64,000 bases of DNA from Dendrophyllia cribrosa. Taxonomy: Eukaryota; Cnidaria; Anthozoa; Scleractinia; Dendrophylliidae. Below the pieces are notes generated by a model that worked only from the letters and a program-made list of their open reading frames with translations, had not been told where the DNA came from and ran no database searches. The position numbers were made by a program, and so were the translations under genes. This document shows, one piece after another, positions 35,101-50,100 of this stretch (positions are counted from its first letter, which is position 1; every line of letters begins with the position of its first letter). The DNA is taken from contig JAJLRJ010000014.1 in NCBI GenBank assembly GCA_024195265.1, positions 16,385,959 to 16,449,958 of the forward strand, given 5' to 3'.

Positions 35101-38100
35101 ATAATAAACAGCACCACAGGAAAGTACTTCTCAGTAGCTTTCAATTGAATGATCACACTTTAGGATTTCATCCACAGACTCAAAAGTTAGAACCACCTTG
35201 TACAACATAATAAACAGTACCACAGGAAAGTACTGCTCAGTAGCTTTCAATTGAATGATCACACTATAGGATTTCATCCACAGACTCAAAAGTTAGAACC
35301 ACCTTGTACAGCATAATAAACAGTACCACAGGAAAGTACTGCTCAATAGCTTTCATTTGAATGGTCACACTTTAGGATTTCATCCACAGACTCAAAAGTT
35401 AGAACCACTTTGTACAGCATAATAAACAGTACCACAGGAAAGTACTGCTCAGTAGTTTTCATTTGAATGATCACACTTAAGGATTTCATTCACAGACTCA
35501 AAAGTTAAAGCCACCTTAATAGTACTGCTCAATAGCTTTCATTTGATAATGGAGTCTTGTAGTGAACTCTAACTTCCGAGTCTGTCGATAAAATCCTATG
35601 ATGTGACCATTCAAATGAAACCTCTTCAGCAGTACTTTTGTATGGTACGATTTATTTTTCAATATTGTACAAAATTTAATTTGGGAGTTTTCTTGAATTT
35701 TGATGTTTAGCACCCTTAGGCGTTACAGGGATAAGGGCGGTGAGTGGACACACTCCGTAGTTATCAACTTCGCTACGAGGCCACATTTGTAAGATAAAAT
35801 ATGGAATAAATTGTAGCTCTTAGCTGGATTAGTACTGCTATCTGAGAGAGGAAATAATCTAGTTTCATAGCATGGAGCAACCAGGAGTATTGCAATCTCG
35901 TTCCTAAGGTCTCTCTAACGGGAGTCTGTAATGCCTCAGTTTATTAATTATACTGTAAAAGAGTTTTCTCAAATCTAAATCTTTGTTGAGGAAAATAAAG
36001 TCGAACAATTCACTGAAAACCTCCCACGCATTCCTAACCACTGTCTCAATGTTCTTTTTTGAACTTTTCCCAAGTGAAAATTTTAGAAAATTTGCCATAT
36101 GTGTACTATGGACGAAAATTGACACCGCTAAATGAACTCGCAGATTAAATAATAGTGGAATAGGTTAATTACTTGCGCCAAACCCAGAGCACGTCCTGAA
36201 AAAGTATCGTGATATTGTGGTCGATAAAGATTGAATTTCCGTTACAAGTAAATATTTTACCATATGCTAGCTTGAAGCGTAACAACTATTCTTCCGCAAT
36301 AGGAAGCGAAAAAGCTATATACATTCCATAAATCGGATATAAATCGAGACAATTGTCGCCGGAAAGCTAAGTCACTTTTAACCCTTTTAATAATTCCCAA
36401 GTCCCAAGAGTGACAAAATCAAAATTCAAGAAAAAACACAAATTTTATTTTGTAAAATATGGAAAAGCAAATGGTACCATGCAAAAGAACTGCCAAAGAG
36501 GTTTCATTTGAATGGTCACACCATAGGATTTCGTTAACAGACTAAAAACTAAAAAGTTAGAACTGTGCTACATTTCACCATAATTGACTCCGGGAGCGAA
36601 AGGATTAAGCAATGAATAAGGCGACAAGCTCATCAGACAAAGCGAAAAGTGCTATAAATCCTGTATTTGCGGTAGGTAAACTATGCAAGGTACCCCAAAA
36701 CTACACACTTCTCTTTTAATCGACAATGGGTCACTAAAAATTAAGCGGTAGAGGTAGTGATAACAGTCTGAACAGTTTGTTTTATGTCAACATCACGTAC
36801 AAATAAAACGAGTGTATATTGTACATAAGTGTGAGTTCTTTGTCATTTACTTTCAAGTCTGTGGATTAAAGTCCATTAAAGTCCTGCTTATAACAACTTT
36901 CATTTGAATGGTTATACTTTAGTGTTCAACTGACAGACTCAAAAGTGAAAAACACAAAACATAATTGTCGAGTTCACATTGCACGGCTAGACAATTGACC
37001 TTTCAAGAATGCCGTAAATAAACCATGTTGTTGTGGTGTTGTTCTGCACGTCGCAGTACAAGTAAGTTTTTAAAAATAACGTGTTTTATGCAAAGAAAAA
37101 CGTGTGCCCATTTGGACAATTTGGACCACAATGATCGAGAACATTCTTGCGGTATGTAAAATCTAAATGTCGCGTTGACTGTGATCAAGTGTGATTCTGT
37201 GCATGGAATTGGATGCATCCAAAAGTTGGCCTGGGACGAAGACGAATTCAACCGACGATGGCTACCAAATGTGTGCGGCCCATTCAAATTACATTCTTGC
37301 TGTACGGTTTGCTGTAAAAGTTGACTATATCCAAATCCAAAAGTGTGACCATTCTACTGGGCTAAACCAAAACTTGACCACAAAATGAAAGCTAAATGAG
37401 CAAACATCGATCTCACTAAATTGTGGTTTCGCGAATTGCCTCCCAAAAACATGGTACACGCTTATAAATTAAAACCAGCCCGCCGCTTTTCTTTTTAAGT
37501 CAAATTTTGTCCTAAAGTCAAATTCAAGAATCCTAAATTTTATTTTGTAAAATATTATAAAACAATATATGGTTCTATGCAAAAGTACTGCTGAAGAGGT
37601 TTAATTGAATGGTCACACCATACTTGATAGCATTTCGTCGAGAGATTAAAAACTTTGCGGTGTCATCTTCCGACTCAGTGGATGAACTTCTTTTATTAAA
37701 ATGACAACCATTTGGCAAAATTTGTTCTTTAGGAGAAACAGAGAGTCAATAAAACAAACAAGAGTACTTAAAATCAAAATTCAAGAAAAACTGACACCAA
37801 ATTTCATTTTGTCAAACATTGAAAACAAATGGTTTCATGCAAAAGGACTGCCAAAGAGGTTTCATTTGAATGGTCACACCATAGGATTTCGTTAACAGAC
37901 TCAAAAGTTAGAACAAATGGTACCATGCAAAAGTACTGCTGAAGAGGTTTCATTTGAATGGTCACACCATAGGATTTCGCCGACAGACTCAAAAGTTAGA
38001 ACTACACTACCTTACATATCACCTTCGTGTCTTGTGGTAAATAAGGCCTCTACACTCGGAGTGAATGGAATAATAAAACAAACAAGACCTACGCTTGAGT

Positions 38101-41100
38101 CTGTGGCTGTATCCGGTAGCTGTCCCTGAACTATCTTTAATGTTGGCGTTCGTGTAATCGGACTTGTTGTAATCTACAGTGGAGCGGATTGAGTGAGTGA
38201 ATAACACGCTTTTAACCAAAGCTAAAGCTACAACACTTCAAAATCCCTGCCACATGGAAATTCCAAGCGTAGCCAAAGAAAACTATATACTATAATGGTT
38301 ACGCCAACCCTTCCTGTTCGGAATTTAATGCTTTCGAAAGATAAAATTACTGACAAACTTTAACCCTTTTACTCCAAGAGTGCCAAAAATCAAAATATTC
38401 AGGAAAAATCCAAAATTCCATTTTGTAAAATATTGAAAAACAATAGGATTTCGTTGACAGACTCAAAAGTTAGAAAACTACACCAATGTCTCCAAAATTG
38501 AGTCTGGGAGTAAAATAGGGTTAAACGAAACACAAAGTTGGATTTCAAAAACGTCGAAAGTCGAACTCACTCGAGTATGAAAAATTCCGCACGCAGTAAA
38601 GGAATATAATCCAATAAAAATGTGAACCGAGGTTTTGCGATACGAAACCCCCGTTTCGAAAACCAATGTTTGAGATCGATACTCTGAGATTTCTGTAAGG
38701 CTATACTGTACACAAACTTCTTCCGTCAGCGAAGCACACTGAAGCAAAGTTTACGTTAAAACAGAGCGGAAAATCAGACATGATAGCGATCTCATAGGTT
38801 GGCCTATTCAAGACCACGATGTCGTTATTGTCTCTCGATATGATCGACTCAATGTAAATACATAACATTCCTGAGTTATTCACGGAATCGTGTTCAAAGC
38901 AAAACAACAACAAAGAATAACACACTTACAGTGTTGTGGGCTGTTGATGCGCACTCCATTTCGGTCAAAGCGCAATGGTGCAAGAACGGCCATGTGTGAA
39001 CATTAATATACTTGCCAGCAAAAAAAAAACAACACAGACGCGTAAAGCGCAGAGGCGTAAGAAATACCGCAAGTAAATCGCTTGCGCCGGTAACTTGATC
39101 TTGGAAACGATTCGGAGAATTTATGATTCGCGATGAAGACAGACTCGCAGCGCGGGGCCACTTACGAATGGGTGAAATAAAACAACATGTTTCCATAAAA
39201 AGTTAAAAGGCCACACGAGCTGATATTTCCGTGCGCACGACTTCCCGTTCCGATTTCCGATGCAGTTACAGAAACCATTTATTTCCAGCATGGCAGGGAA
39301 TAACAAAAAACTAAATTAACAAAAAATCTCGAATTTCCTTTCCCGGAATAATGAAAAACAAACAGCCCAATAAAGTGCTGTTCAATAGTTTTCATTTAAA
39401 TGGTCACACTAACAGATTTCATCAACAGAGAAAGAAGTTAGAATCACATGTACTTGTAGCTAATATATACGACTCTGAGAAAAAAAAAATGGCGTCAATA
39501 CACGAAAATACGTCATTCCAACTTGGGACAGCACACCGTTGCGCTAACTTTCCCACGCCGAAATCATCAGTTTCCTTATACTAATAAACCTAATACCAAC
39601 AAAATTAGAAAATAATCTAATATTGATTCTTTATGACCACCGAACAACTAAGCAATCAACAGCCGATGGCAACGGGTTTGACAGACATAAACCTTTTACC
39701 CGATGGAGTACCGTGAAAATAAAAACAGCAGAAGAAAATGCTAACCGTGTCTGATCGATCTATGAGTAACGCGTAAAGCATTTAGAACATTTGGGAAAGC
39801 TTCCATTGCATTCTACATAGTGTTGGACAATGTGTTTTTGTGCACAGAACAACATGATCGACTGGTATCCATTACAAACACAAACATACATAGAAATGTT
39901 GTGAGCGTTACTAGACCTGTGATGAGCAGTTGTAAGCTGAGTGGTCGTGTCCTGGGTTCCTCCAGCGTGTAAATAACGTTCCTTTAGTTTTGTACTCCAA
40001 GACAAACTCGTCAACATACGCTCAGTAAACAACAGAAGCTCCGTTAAAAGCCAACAAACACTTGACTTGCAAACGGCGGCTTGGCACACGGATAATCCGC
40101 GCTTTTTGGCAGAAGTCTCCGCGCGAACTTCGACAGCACCTTACAATGAACCGACTGATGTCGTTTTGAAATTCAACGCCTGATTTTTCCAATAAAGAAA
40201 ATACAGAGAGATGATTATAATTATCTCTCGTTTCAAACGAGGGTCACGCGAGATCAAAAACTCGAACAAAGTGACGAGACAAGCTGACAAAATCAGCGGG
40301 CTTCAAAGGTGAAACATCATGGAAGACAAAGAAAATCAATAGTTCAAGACGAATGTTATACGATCAAAATTAAACATGACAGCTTGGAAATATCTAGCAT
40401 TATCAATTGCTTTTGACACGTTGAATTACCATCGATGGTTTCACTCAAAATCACAATAAAAAAGAACGGTACAATAATCTAAGATATGCCGATAAAAAAC
40501 AACAAAGATTTTAAAAGATAAGGGGTTTAAATACTCAATCACCGGACGCTAATCCTATCGCTCATAGGAACAAATCTTTGTCGTGAAATGTGGTCTAAAT
40601 TTTGAATCTGTACATGAAGTCTTAAAAAAGTGACTATTCAAATGAATCTTACTGATTGGCAGGCGTCTATTTTCTCTTGGATTTTCGCGATTCAGTTCTT
40701 TACTAGTGTAAATTTATAAAGAGTTTGTTAAAACCCTACTTTGACAGTTAGAAGAGTTAACAGTGAATTAATTAAACTGAATTTCACAAGAAACATGGTC
40801 TGTAGTTAAATCTCGCGAATATTTCTTAAGAAGCAAGACGGAAATTTGAAATATCATGAGGAGGTGTCCAAAGCAATGACATACACAAGAAAAATTTGGG
40901 AAATGTAGCATGCAAGCTGGTTTTTACAACAACAGATAGGCTCTTGAAACAGTGTGGGAAACAAAAGAACCAAAATGCACTCCACACTAGAAAGATATTT
41001 GATTTCAGAGGCGGATTCACTGATTGCAAACATTTCCTGTTGTTAATGATGACAAAATTCTACAAATATTTTATCCGGTTCAATGTTTTCATACGACAAA

Positions 41101-44100
41101 TAAACAATGGAGCAAACAAACAGGGGACAACGAGTGAAAAATTGAAACAAAATTTCTAGGGTTTTTTTGTTCGAAATTAAGGGAAATTCAGTTTCAATGT
41201 GATACCAATTTTAGTTATTCTTGTCTAGCTAATCTTTATCGTTTGGCAACCAGAGCCAAAACGTAAGTGATGAATTTTTGTTATATTTATAAACCTCTGA
41301 GTCTGTACCGGGAATGTGATCACTCAAACACCGGGCAAGTACCTTCGATCGATCCAGTGCTACAGAACATGCTTGTCATACATTTTGAGTCTGTGTAACC
41401 ATTCGAATAAAAGCTATTGAGCATTACTTTCCTGTGGTACAGTTTGTTATGCTGTACAAGGTGGTTCTAACTTTTGAGTCTGTGGATGAAATCCTAACGT
41501 GTGACCATTCAAATGAAAGCTATTGAGCAGTATTTTCCTGTGGTACAGTTTATTATGCTGTACAAGGTGGTTCTAACTTTTGAGTCTGTGGATGAAATCC
41601 TAAAGTGTGACCATTCAAATGAAAGCTATTGAGCGATGAGCAGTACTTTCCTGTGGTACTGTTTATTATGCGGTACAAGGTGGTTCTATTAAAGTTTGAA
41701 GTCTTTTAAGTCTCTCATTCAATTCAAATGAAAGCTATTGAGCAATCCTTGTGGGGTTTATTGTGTTATACATGGTGGTTCTAACTTTTAACTTTTTTTT
41801 TTAACTGGTGTGACAGAATACCTTAAAATAGCGCGACTTAGTGGAAGTGAAGTGATGAAGCTCATAACGTAAATTTACCACCTTTACAATAGATTCCAGC
41901 TCATTTTGGCCGCGCCACGAATAGCTTTCAGGACTCAAAACTTAGAACCGCCTAATGACCAGTGAGACTCATATGTCCCGCTGCAGAAACACACCTCTAT
42001 TTTATACACACGACCCTACAAGCTTTGTGGCTACTGTTACCGCTACTGCTACTGCTACTGCTGCTGCTGCTGCTACTACTACTGCTACTGCTACTGCTAC
42101 TGCTACTGCTACTGCTACTGCTACTGCTGCTGCTACTACTGCTGCTGCTACTGCTGCTGCTACTGCTACTGCTGCTGCTACTGCTGCTACTGCTGCTGCT
42201 GCTGCTACTGCTACTGCTGCTGCTACTGCTACTACTACTACTACTACTACTGCTACTGCTGCTGGTACTGCTACTGCCACTGCTACACGGAAAATCCTAT
42301 AACATATTAAACTGTTTCGGTTGAATAATTGAAGAGGACGAAAGAAGACATCAAACGCAATATCTGAAAGGTTCTATGTCATCAAATTTAGTGTTACAGC
42401 TCAAAAGAAGTATTTGTTATCAGTGAAAACCTAAAAATAATGGTTTAGTTTTGTTTAAAATCACTCCGGCATTACTCTACAAGTGCTCTAAAAATAAACA
42501 TAAGTTTCTTTATCGGCTGCAGATGACCAGGTAAGAGTGATCAGCATCAAATTTCTCCTTGTAAGATCAATGCCTTATCAATCAAAAAGGTTATGAGAAT
42601 TAAGGACATGATCACACAAGATGAATTCTCTTGATATCCAAACAATTTCTCCCCAATAATTCTATTGGAAATGTATAGGGACAAGAAATGAGAATTTAAA
42701 TTTTGATATTAGGGCTTAAAGGGTTAAAGTTTATCGCCTTGTGTCTTGAAAAACTTGCGAAAGCTCTGATGGTTTATTCCTTCTTCGTAAATTCACTTGA
42801 TATCTTCTTCAAGTACTCTATAACCCCATAAGCGTTACATGTGTTTAACAAAGGAATTTAGTTTTAATTTGGGGCAGCTTTGACGCGTCATAATATTTAA
42901 ACTGCGACCCTTTATTTACACAAACTTGTAATTGTGCTGGCGTAGATTTGGCAAAATGGGAAACGGAAAATAGCTGTTTGTACATATGTACACTGTATGA
43001 ATTGTTTGTTTTGATGCCGTACTGTCGGGTTACGTTTATTGCCATGTATGTTTTTTCTGTCTAAATTAAGTTAAATGTGTTCGCGATCTTTTGTTACATT
43101 GCGAAAAATTCATGACGCGAAAAAATGTTGCCAAAATTGGTATGCGCGAAAATTACATTTTAATTTAATACATGTGAAGTAAAAGCAAATTAAATATTTT
43201 AAACATTTTCTGCTTTTGAAACGAGTTAAATGTATCAAGACTATGCCAGTTTGAACATTTCATTTTCTTTCAGTCGTTTTACTCGTTTTTTCGCTAGCTA
43301 CTTTTTTATGTGAACCATAAAATAAGACATTTTTATGACGCCACGTTTTATGCAATAAGCTATATATTTCATAGGATACTAAACCTTTAAAATCATAGCC
43401 TTGACTTTGAAAAAAAAAATCGTTTTATGGGAAAGACTATTGTTTAAAAGAACTGAAGGTTGCTAGATCGCCAAAATATGTTTCTTTTTTACTATCCAAT
43501 CAAAGATTACTTCTTTTGTAGTAAGGCTTCGGATGAAAACACAAGTGTAGCAAACCTGACTAAAAAGGAAAGTTTCTTTTTATACGAATAAAATAACCCT
43601 CTCAGGAAGGAAAGAAGGAAAATACAGTGGGAAGATAAGCTTTCTTTAGTGGATGAATGAAGGGGAAATGATACTAAACCCGCCCTCAAAAGGATACTGG
43701 CCAATCACAACAGACTCAGGCAATCCAGCGAACCAATCAGAGTTCGAAGCAAATACATGTCACCGTCGCCAAGCGCGGGAAAACATGTGCGAGCAAGTCA
43801 CGATTGGTTTTGGTTTTACTTCTGTTTGGTTGGCCAATCACAACAGAGTCAGACAATCCAACGAACCAATCAGAGTTCGAAGCAAATGCATGTCGCCGTC
43901 GCCAAGCGCGGGAAAACATGTGTTTGTTTTGGTTTTGCCGCGAATCACGGCGCGGTACTTCTGTTTGGTTGATAAAGTGGCGCGAGATTTTTTTAGCCAA
44001 TCACAAAGTGTAGAAAATACATGTCAAAGCGATCGCGAAATTACTTTCGACACTCAATTGACACACGGAAAAAAAACAGACCTTTCTACTGTCACTTTAT

Positions 44101-47100
44101 CTGGCACCATTATTTACCTTATGAACGGAAAAGGTGGGAACATTGTTTAGAATGCTATCTGTCTCCTCTTTAACCACAGGTACCCCAAGCTCAAGTGATG
44201 TTTACACGTTGTAATTTGAACGTCGTGGTAACTGTTGCGTAATAGCGAAATTATAAGGATTTGTATGGGGAAAATTCGCTTCGAATTTGAGCGTAAAATT
44301 ACGAACGATATTTTAATAGAAATGGCTCACCTGAACTTCTTTGTGTGTTTACTGGTGTATTGAGTGGTTTTTTGGGTCGATTCAAAGCGATTCCAGCGAG
44401 TTTTAGTTCCGCTCATTTCTTCCTCCCTATTTATAAAAAGAGAGACAAGGAAGGCACTCCTCTCAATGAGCCGATCGGATCCACCGAAGAAAATCGGCCG
44501 TAAATTCGCTCCAACGCCTCCAGTCGCGCCACGTAGACCATAGTCGATTGTTCTGCTTTCCATTCGTGATCTTCAACAGAGTCGCATATGCACTGAGAGA
44601 GAATTAAAGGTCGCTAATCGGGGGTGGGTGACGGTCCAGGGTACTGATTGTCAAAAGGAGCAATGGACCGTCACCCACCCCGAGTGTGAGTAATTGGAGT
44701 CTTTGGCCGGGTCGCTAAGCTATCTTCCAACGGTTTGATGAACGCGAAATATGAATAAAGCCTCTTCCGATGGCTCAAAACGGGAAAGTTTGCAGAGATT
44801 AGCGACATTTAATTCTCTCTTAGTGTATATGCGACTCTGATGAAGATCACGAATGGAAAGCAACTATCGACTATGGTCTACGTGGAATTTCGAGGCGACT
44901 GGAGGCGTTGGAGGAAATTTACGGCCGATTTCCTTCGGTGGATCCGATCGGCTCGTTGAGAGGAGTGCCCTGCCTTGTCTCTCTTTTAGGGAGGAAGAAA
45001 TGAGTGGAACTAAAACTCGCTGGAATCGCTTTGAATCGACCCAAAAACCACTCAATACACCAGTAAACACACAAAGAAGTTCAGGTGAGCCATTTCTATT
45101 GAAATATCGTTCGTAATTTTACGCTCAAATTCGAAGCGAATTTTCCCCATACAAATCCTTATAATTTCGCTATTACGCAACAGTTACCACGACGTTCAAA
45201 TTACAACGTGTAAACATCACTTGAGCTTGGGGTACCTGTGCTTTAACCCTTTCACTCTTTGCTCAAGTTTCACGATGCTATTGGCTCCTAAAAACCAGTT
45301 TCTACATGCAATTTTTTGTTACACTTTTTATTGCAACTTTTGTCGCGCTCGAGCTCGCGATGAAAGTCGCAGGAGTAGATGAGCGGCGATTTCTGTGTGC
45401 TTTTATAGGCGATTTACCGCCGCGATACAGTCGCAGAGGTATCGAGACCTGATGCAACATGGCGACGATTTGTGGGAAATCACAGCAAATTTCGCACCCG
45501 AATCGCAGATAAATTGCTGCTAGTTTACATTATGAAAAATATTGCATTGGCAAGCGCGACAAAAATTGCATGAGAAATCGCATGTGAAACTGGGGTTAAA
45601 TAGAAATAAAAAAAAAGCTATTTTGCGTAAAGTGGAAATACTTTGTCCTACAGTTCAGCAAAACGTCCGCGTAGAAAGTGGCATGGCAATACGTACCTCA
45701 AGTCAGCTCAATTCAATAGCACCAATGTATAAAAGTTAACCATCGATAAATATTTATATACACTGTGAAGGAGCCAGTTGGCAATTAACATTTGCGTGGC
45801 CGTTCAGTTATTATTGTAGGCCCCCCCGTGTTTCATGATCCAGTTACTGAACAAAGTGGAAGGCTTGACTGACCCCAGACATCCGGATTTCAAAAACAAC
45901 GCCCCAGCGCCCTGCTCTCTCAACTACGCTAACTACGCCTCAAATTAAAGTGAACAATCGGCAAGTTTTGTACACTGGCTCACTCAGACCTCTCGATTTC
46001 TAATGTAGAATTTCAGTCATAGACTTTAAAAGTTTTTAACCACCTCATCAGTAAGGGATAAGACATCTTTTGATTTAATGTAAAACCACGCAAACCGATT
46101 CAAGCTCCCACGGTCAAGATACAAAATCTCCTAACATACATTTCTTAGAGTTGTAGTTGAGAGAAGTTGTCATCTTTAGTGATCATTTCCTTAATTCTCA
46201 CATCTTGTATGCTTGATCTTGCATTGGTAACACAAGGAGAATTTGGTTGCTGGTCACTATTGGGGGTTAAAGGTTAAAGGTCAGTGCTGCTTTGAGATAA
46301 CTTGTTTATTTGCCCACGCGCGCGGCTTTATTGCTCCGGTTTTAATTTCAAGATTTGAAGATCCGAGATTAGCAACGATAACCTTAAAGTTCCACACGAA
46401 ATTAATCCTCACTCGTACACTCCCTAAGAGTGTCAGACATAAAAATTCAAGAAAAATTCCAAAATTCATTTTGGAAAATAATGGAAAAACAAATGGTACC
46501 ATGCAAAAGTACTGCCAAAGAGGTTTCATTTGAATGGTCACACCATGGGATTTCATCCACAGACTCAAAAGTTAGAACTACAGTTCATATCTCCATTATT
46601 GACTCTGGAAGTGAAAGGGTTTTAACTACATCCAAGCATGCAAAACCAGAAGCAGAAAACCATTGCATGAATATGGATAAACATTAAGATGAACAGCATG
46701 AAGGGTGAACCTTTCCCACAAGTCGACGAGGAACTCAAACAAATCGGACATCGAGAAAGTTTACATGAAGGGCAATACTGCTCTTAATTTTAATGTTAAC
46801 GTAACAGGATTTCATCCACAGGGATCAAGGTTAGACTGACAACCTTGTAAAGCCAAATAAGCACTGAGCACCACAGGAAAGTACCGCTCAATAGCTTTCA
46901 TTTGAATGCTCACACTTTAGGATTTCATCCACAGACTCAAAAGTTAGAACCAACTTGTAAAGCAAAACAGACAGCACCGCAGGAAAGCACTGCTCAATAG
47001 TTGGTCACTCTTTTGGATATCATCCAAAAACCTTTAAAGTCACAAGCACCCTGTACAGGAAGATAAATAGTACCATAGGAAAATACTGCCAACATGGTCA

Positions 47101-50100
47101 CACTGTAGGATTACATCTACGGAGTTCCAAGTAAGAATTAGGTGTAGAAGGGATATGGCCAACATAATGGACCCATAATGGAGAACATCTGTAATTTTAT
47201 ATAATCTTTTAAAGAAATGCTCCAATTAAAGGCCAACGATAAGATTCTCGAAGGTCACGATTAGTATTCACTACACACTGACAAAGTTAAATCACATTTA
47301 TCAATTGTCAAACTGGTTTATATTTGACCGCAAAAGTAAATGTCATGTTTTCAGCATTTTATCACGTTTTCAGCATCTTCGACTGTAAAGGATTAAAACC
47401 TCCCAAAAGTGCCAAAAGTCAAAATTCAAGAAAAATCCCAAATTTCATTTTTGTAAAATATGAAAAAAATAAAAATGGTACCATGCAAAAGTACTGCTGA
47501 AGAGGTTTCATTTGAATGGTCACACCATAGGATTTTGTTGACAGACTCAAAAGTTAGAACAAATGGTACCATGCAAAAGTAATGCTGAAGAGGTTTCATT
47601 TGAATGGTCACACCATAGGATTTCGTCACCAAACTGAAAAGTTAGAACTACAATACATGTCTACATGATTGACTCTGATAGAATCTGGGTTAGCAAGGTC
47701 ATCGACTGCACTATAATAAAAGAATCGTGTTTGATGCGATTTTTGTCGCGCTCTCCGATGCAACTTTTGTCACAAGTGTGAACTAGCGGCCATTTCCTGT
47801 GCGATTCGGGTGCGACATTTGCTTTGATTTGATGTGATCTCCCAAAAATCGAACATGTTCGAAACCTCTGCGACATCGCACAACAAATCGCACCCAAATC
47901 GCACTGAAATCGCCGCCCGTTTACACAGGCGATTTAAAGATGCAACTTACGCGCGACAAAAATTGCATCGACGAGTGCGACAAAAATTGCACAAAAAAAA
48001 TCGCCTGTGTAAACGGGCCTTTACAGACAAAACTTGCTTCACTTTGTTTTTTGAACAGAAATGTCTTATCATCAGCCGCAGCCTATCGGCGTAAGTATAA
48101 ATTAAGTAGAAAGGTCGGGAATAAAATAAATGCACCAGCAAAGATCTTTACTCGCTGTATTTAACAAGATGAGGTGTTTTGCCTTAGGGTTAGAAACATA
48201 AAAAAGACTGTCTACAGTGGGGTCAGGGTATCTTTGAGGGACCCATAGGGACCCACAGAGACCCCCCCCCCCCCCCCCCCCCCCCCTCCCCACGACAAAA
48301 TCAATCCGCACAAACACAGGGGAAGTCGCTTTCAAGATTTCAGATGAAACTTAAAACGAAATTAATTGATAACAACAGAAACCCCATTACCTTAATGCAA
48401 CACATGACGTTGCCTAATTTTTCAAGATATGTCAAGTACTAATTAGTAAAAGTCATCGAGCCGACTCTAATTTTTCCGCCCGAATTACAAGCGTGCACGC
48501 GTGTAACTGAAGGTCACTTTACGCGCGTGTTAGTGAGAGTCACTTTACGCGCGCGCCGGTAGCACTTCCCATCACAGAAAAAGTACGAATAAGGACGGTT
48601 TTAAATAAGTCCTCAGCAGTTGCCATTTGAATGGTCACACAAAAAGTTTGCATCTGCTAAAAATTTTGGAGCCACCTTGAACAGCACAAACAAAACTGAA
48701 AGGAAAAACATAGCAGTACCACACGGAAGTACTGCTAAATATCTTATATTTAAATTGCCACACTTTTACATCTATTATTGTTCCACCTCCTACAGCTTTA
48801 AAATAAACAACACCACAGGAAAATAGCTTTCATTTGAATGTTTACACTTTACGATTTTATCCACAGACTCAATAGTTAGAACCATCGTGTACAGTATAAT
48901 AAACAGCACCACAGGAAAGTACTGCTCAGTAGCTTTCATTTGAATGGTCAAACTTTAGGATTTCATCCACAGACTCAAAAGTTCTAATCACTTTGCACAG
49001 CATAATAAACCGCACCGCTGGAAAGTACTGCTCAATAGCGTTCATTTGAATAGTCACACTTCAGGATTTCATCCACAGACTCAAAAGTTAGAACCACCTT
49101 GTACAGCATAATAAACAGCACCACTGGAAAGTACTGTTCAATAGCTTTCATTTGAATGGTCACACTTTAGAATTTTATCCACAGACTCAAAAGTTAGAAC
49201 CACCGTGAACAGTATAATAAACAGCACCACAGGGAAGAACTGCTCAAAAGTTTAAATTTGAATGGTCACACTAGGATTTCATCCACAGACTCAATAGTTA
49301 GGACCACCTTCTACAGTATAATAAACAGCACCACAGGAAGCACTGCTCAGTAGCTTTCATTTGAATGGTCACACTTTACGATTTCATCCACAGACTCAAT
49401 AGTTAGAATCACTTTGTACAGCATAATAAACAGCACCACAGGAAAGTACTGCTCAGTAGCTTTCATTTGAATGGTCACACTAGGATTTCATCCACAGACT
49501 CAATAGTTAGGACCACCTTCTACAGTATAATAAATAGCACCACAGGAAGCACTGCTCAGTAGCTTTCATTTGAATGGTCACACTTTAGGATTTCATCCAC
49601 AGACTCAATAGTTAGAATCACTTTGTACAGCATAATAAACAGCACCACAGTAAAGCACTGCTCAATAGCTTTCATTTGAATGGTCACACTTTAGGATGTC
49701 ATCGACGGGCTCAAAAATGGGAACCACTTTGTAAAGCATAATAAACAGTTCCACAGACTTGTGCAGCATAATAAACTGCACCACAAGAGAGTGGTATCCA
49801 TAGCTATTGAACAGCACTTTTCTGTGGTGCTGCTGTACAAGGTGGTTCTAAGTTTCACACGATTCAAATGAAACTTTCTGAGTTTATTACTCGTGGTACC
49901 AACAGCTTTTTGTTTTGTTTTCTTCTGTTTGTAGTTTTGCAATAGAAAAACATTCTCTTAAATATTTTAACTTGGTGACGAAAAGGAAAACACACGGTTA
50001 ATCCAGCGGTTTAACTATCGATATTCTAGACAAAACTAAATTGTACAGCACAATCAAAAGTACTTCAAGAATTTACAAACACGATCGTCACGCTTCAAAC

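Noticed and set aside
41955..42324. Poly-Leu, poly-Thr/Ala and poly-Val/Ala ORFs
   Set aside because: They are by-products of the CTG/CTA triplet array, open in every frame.
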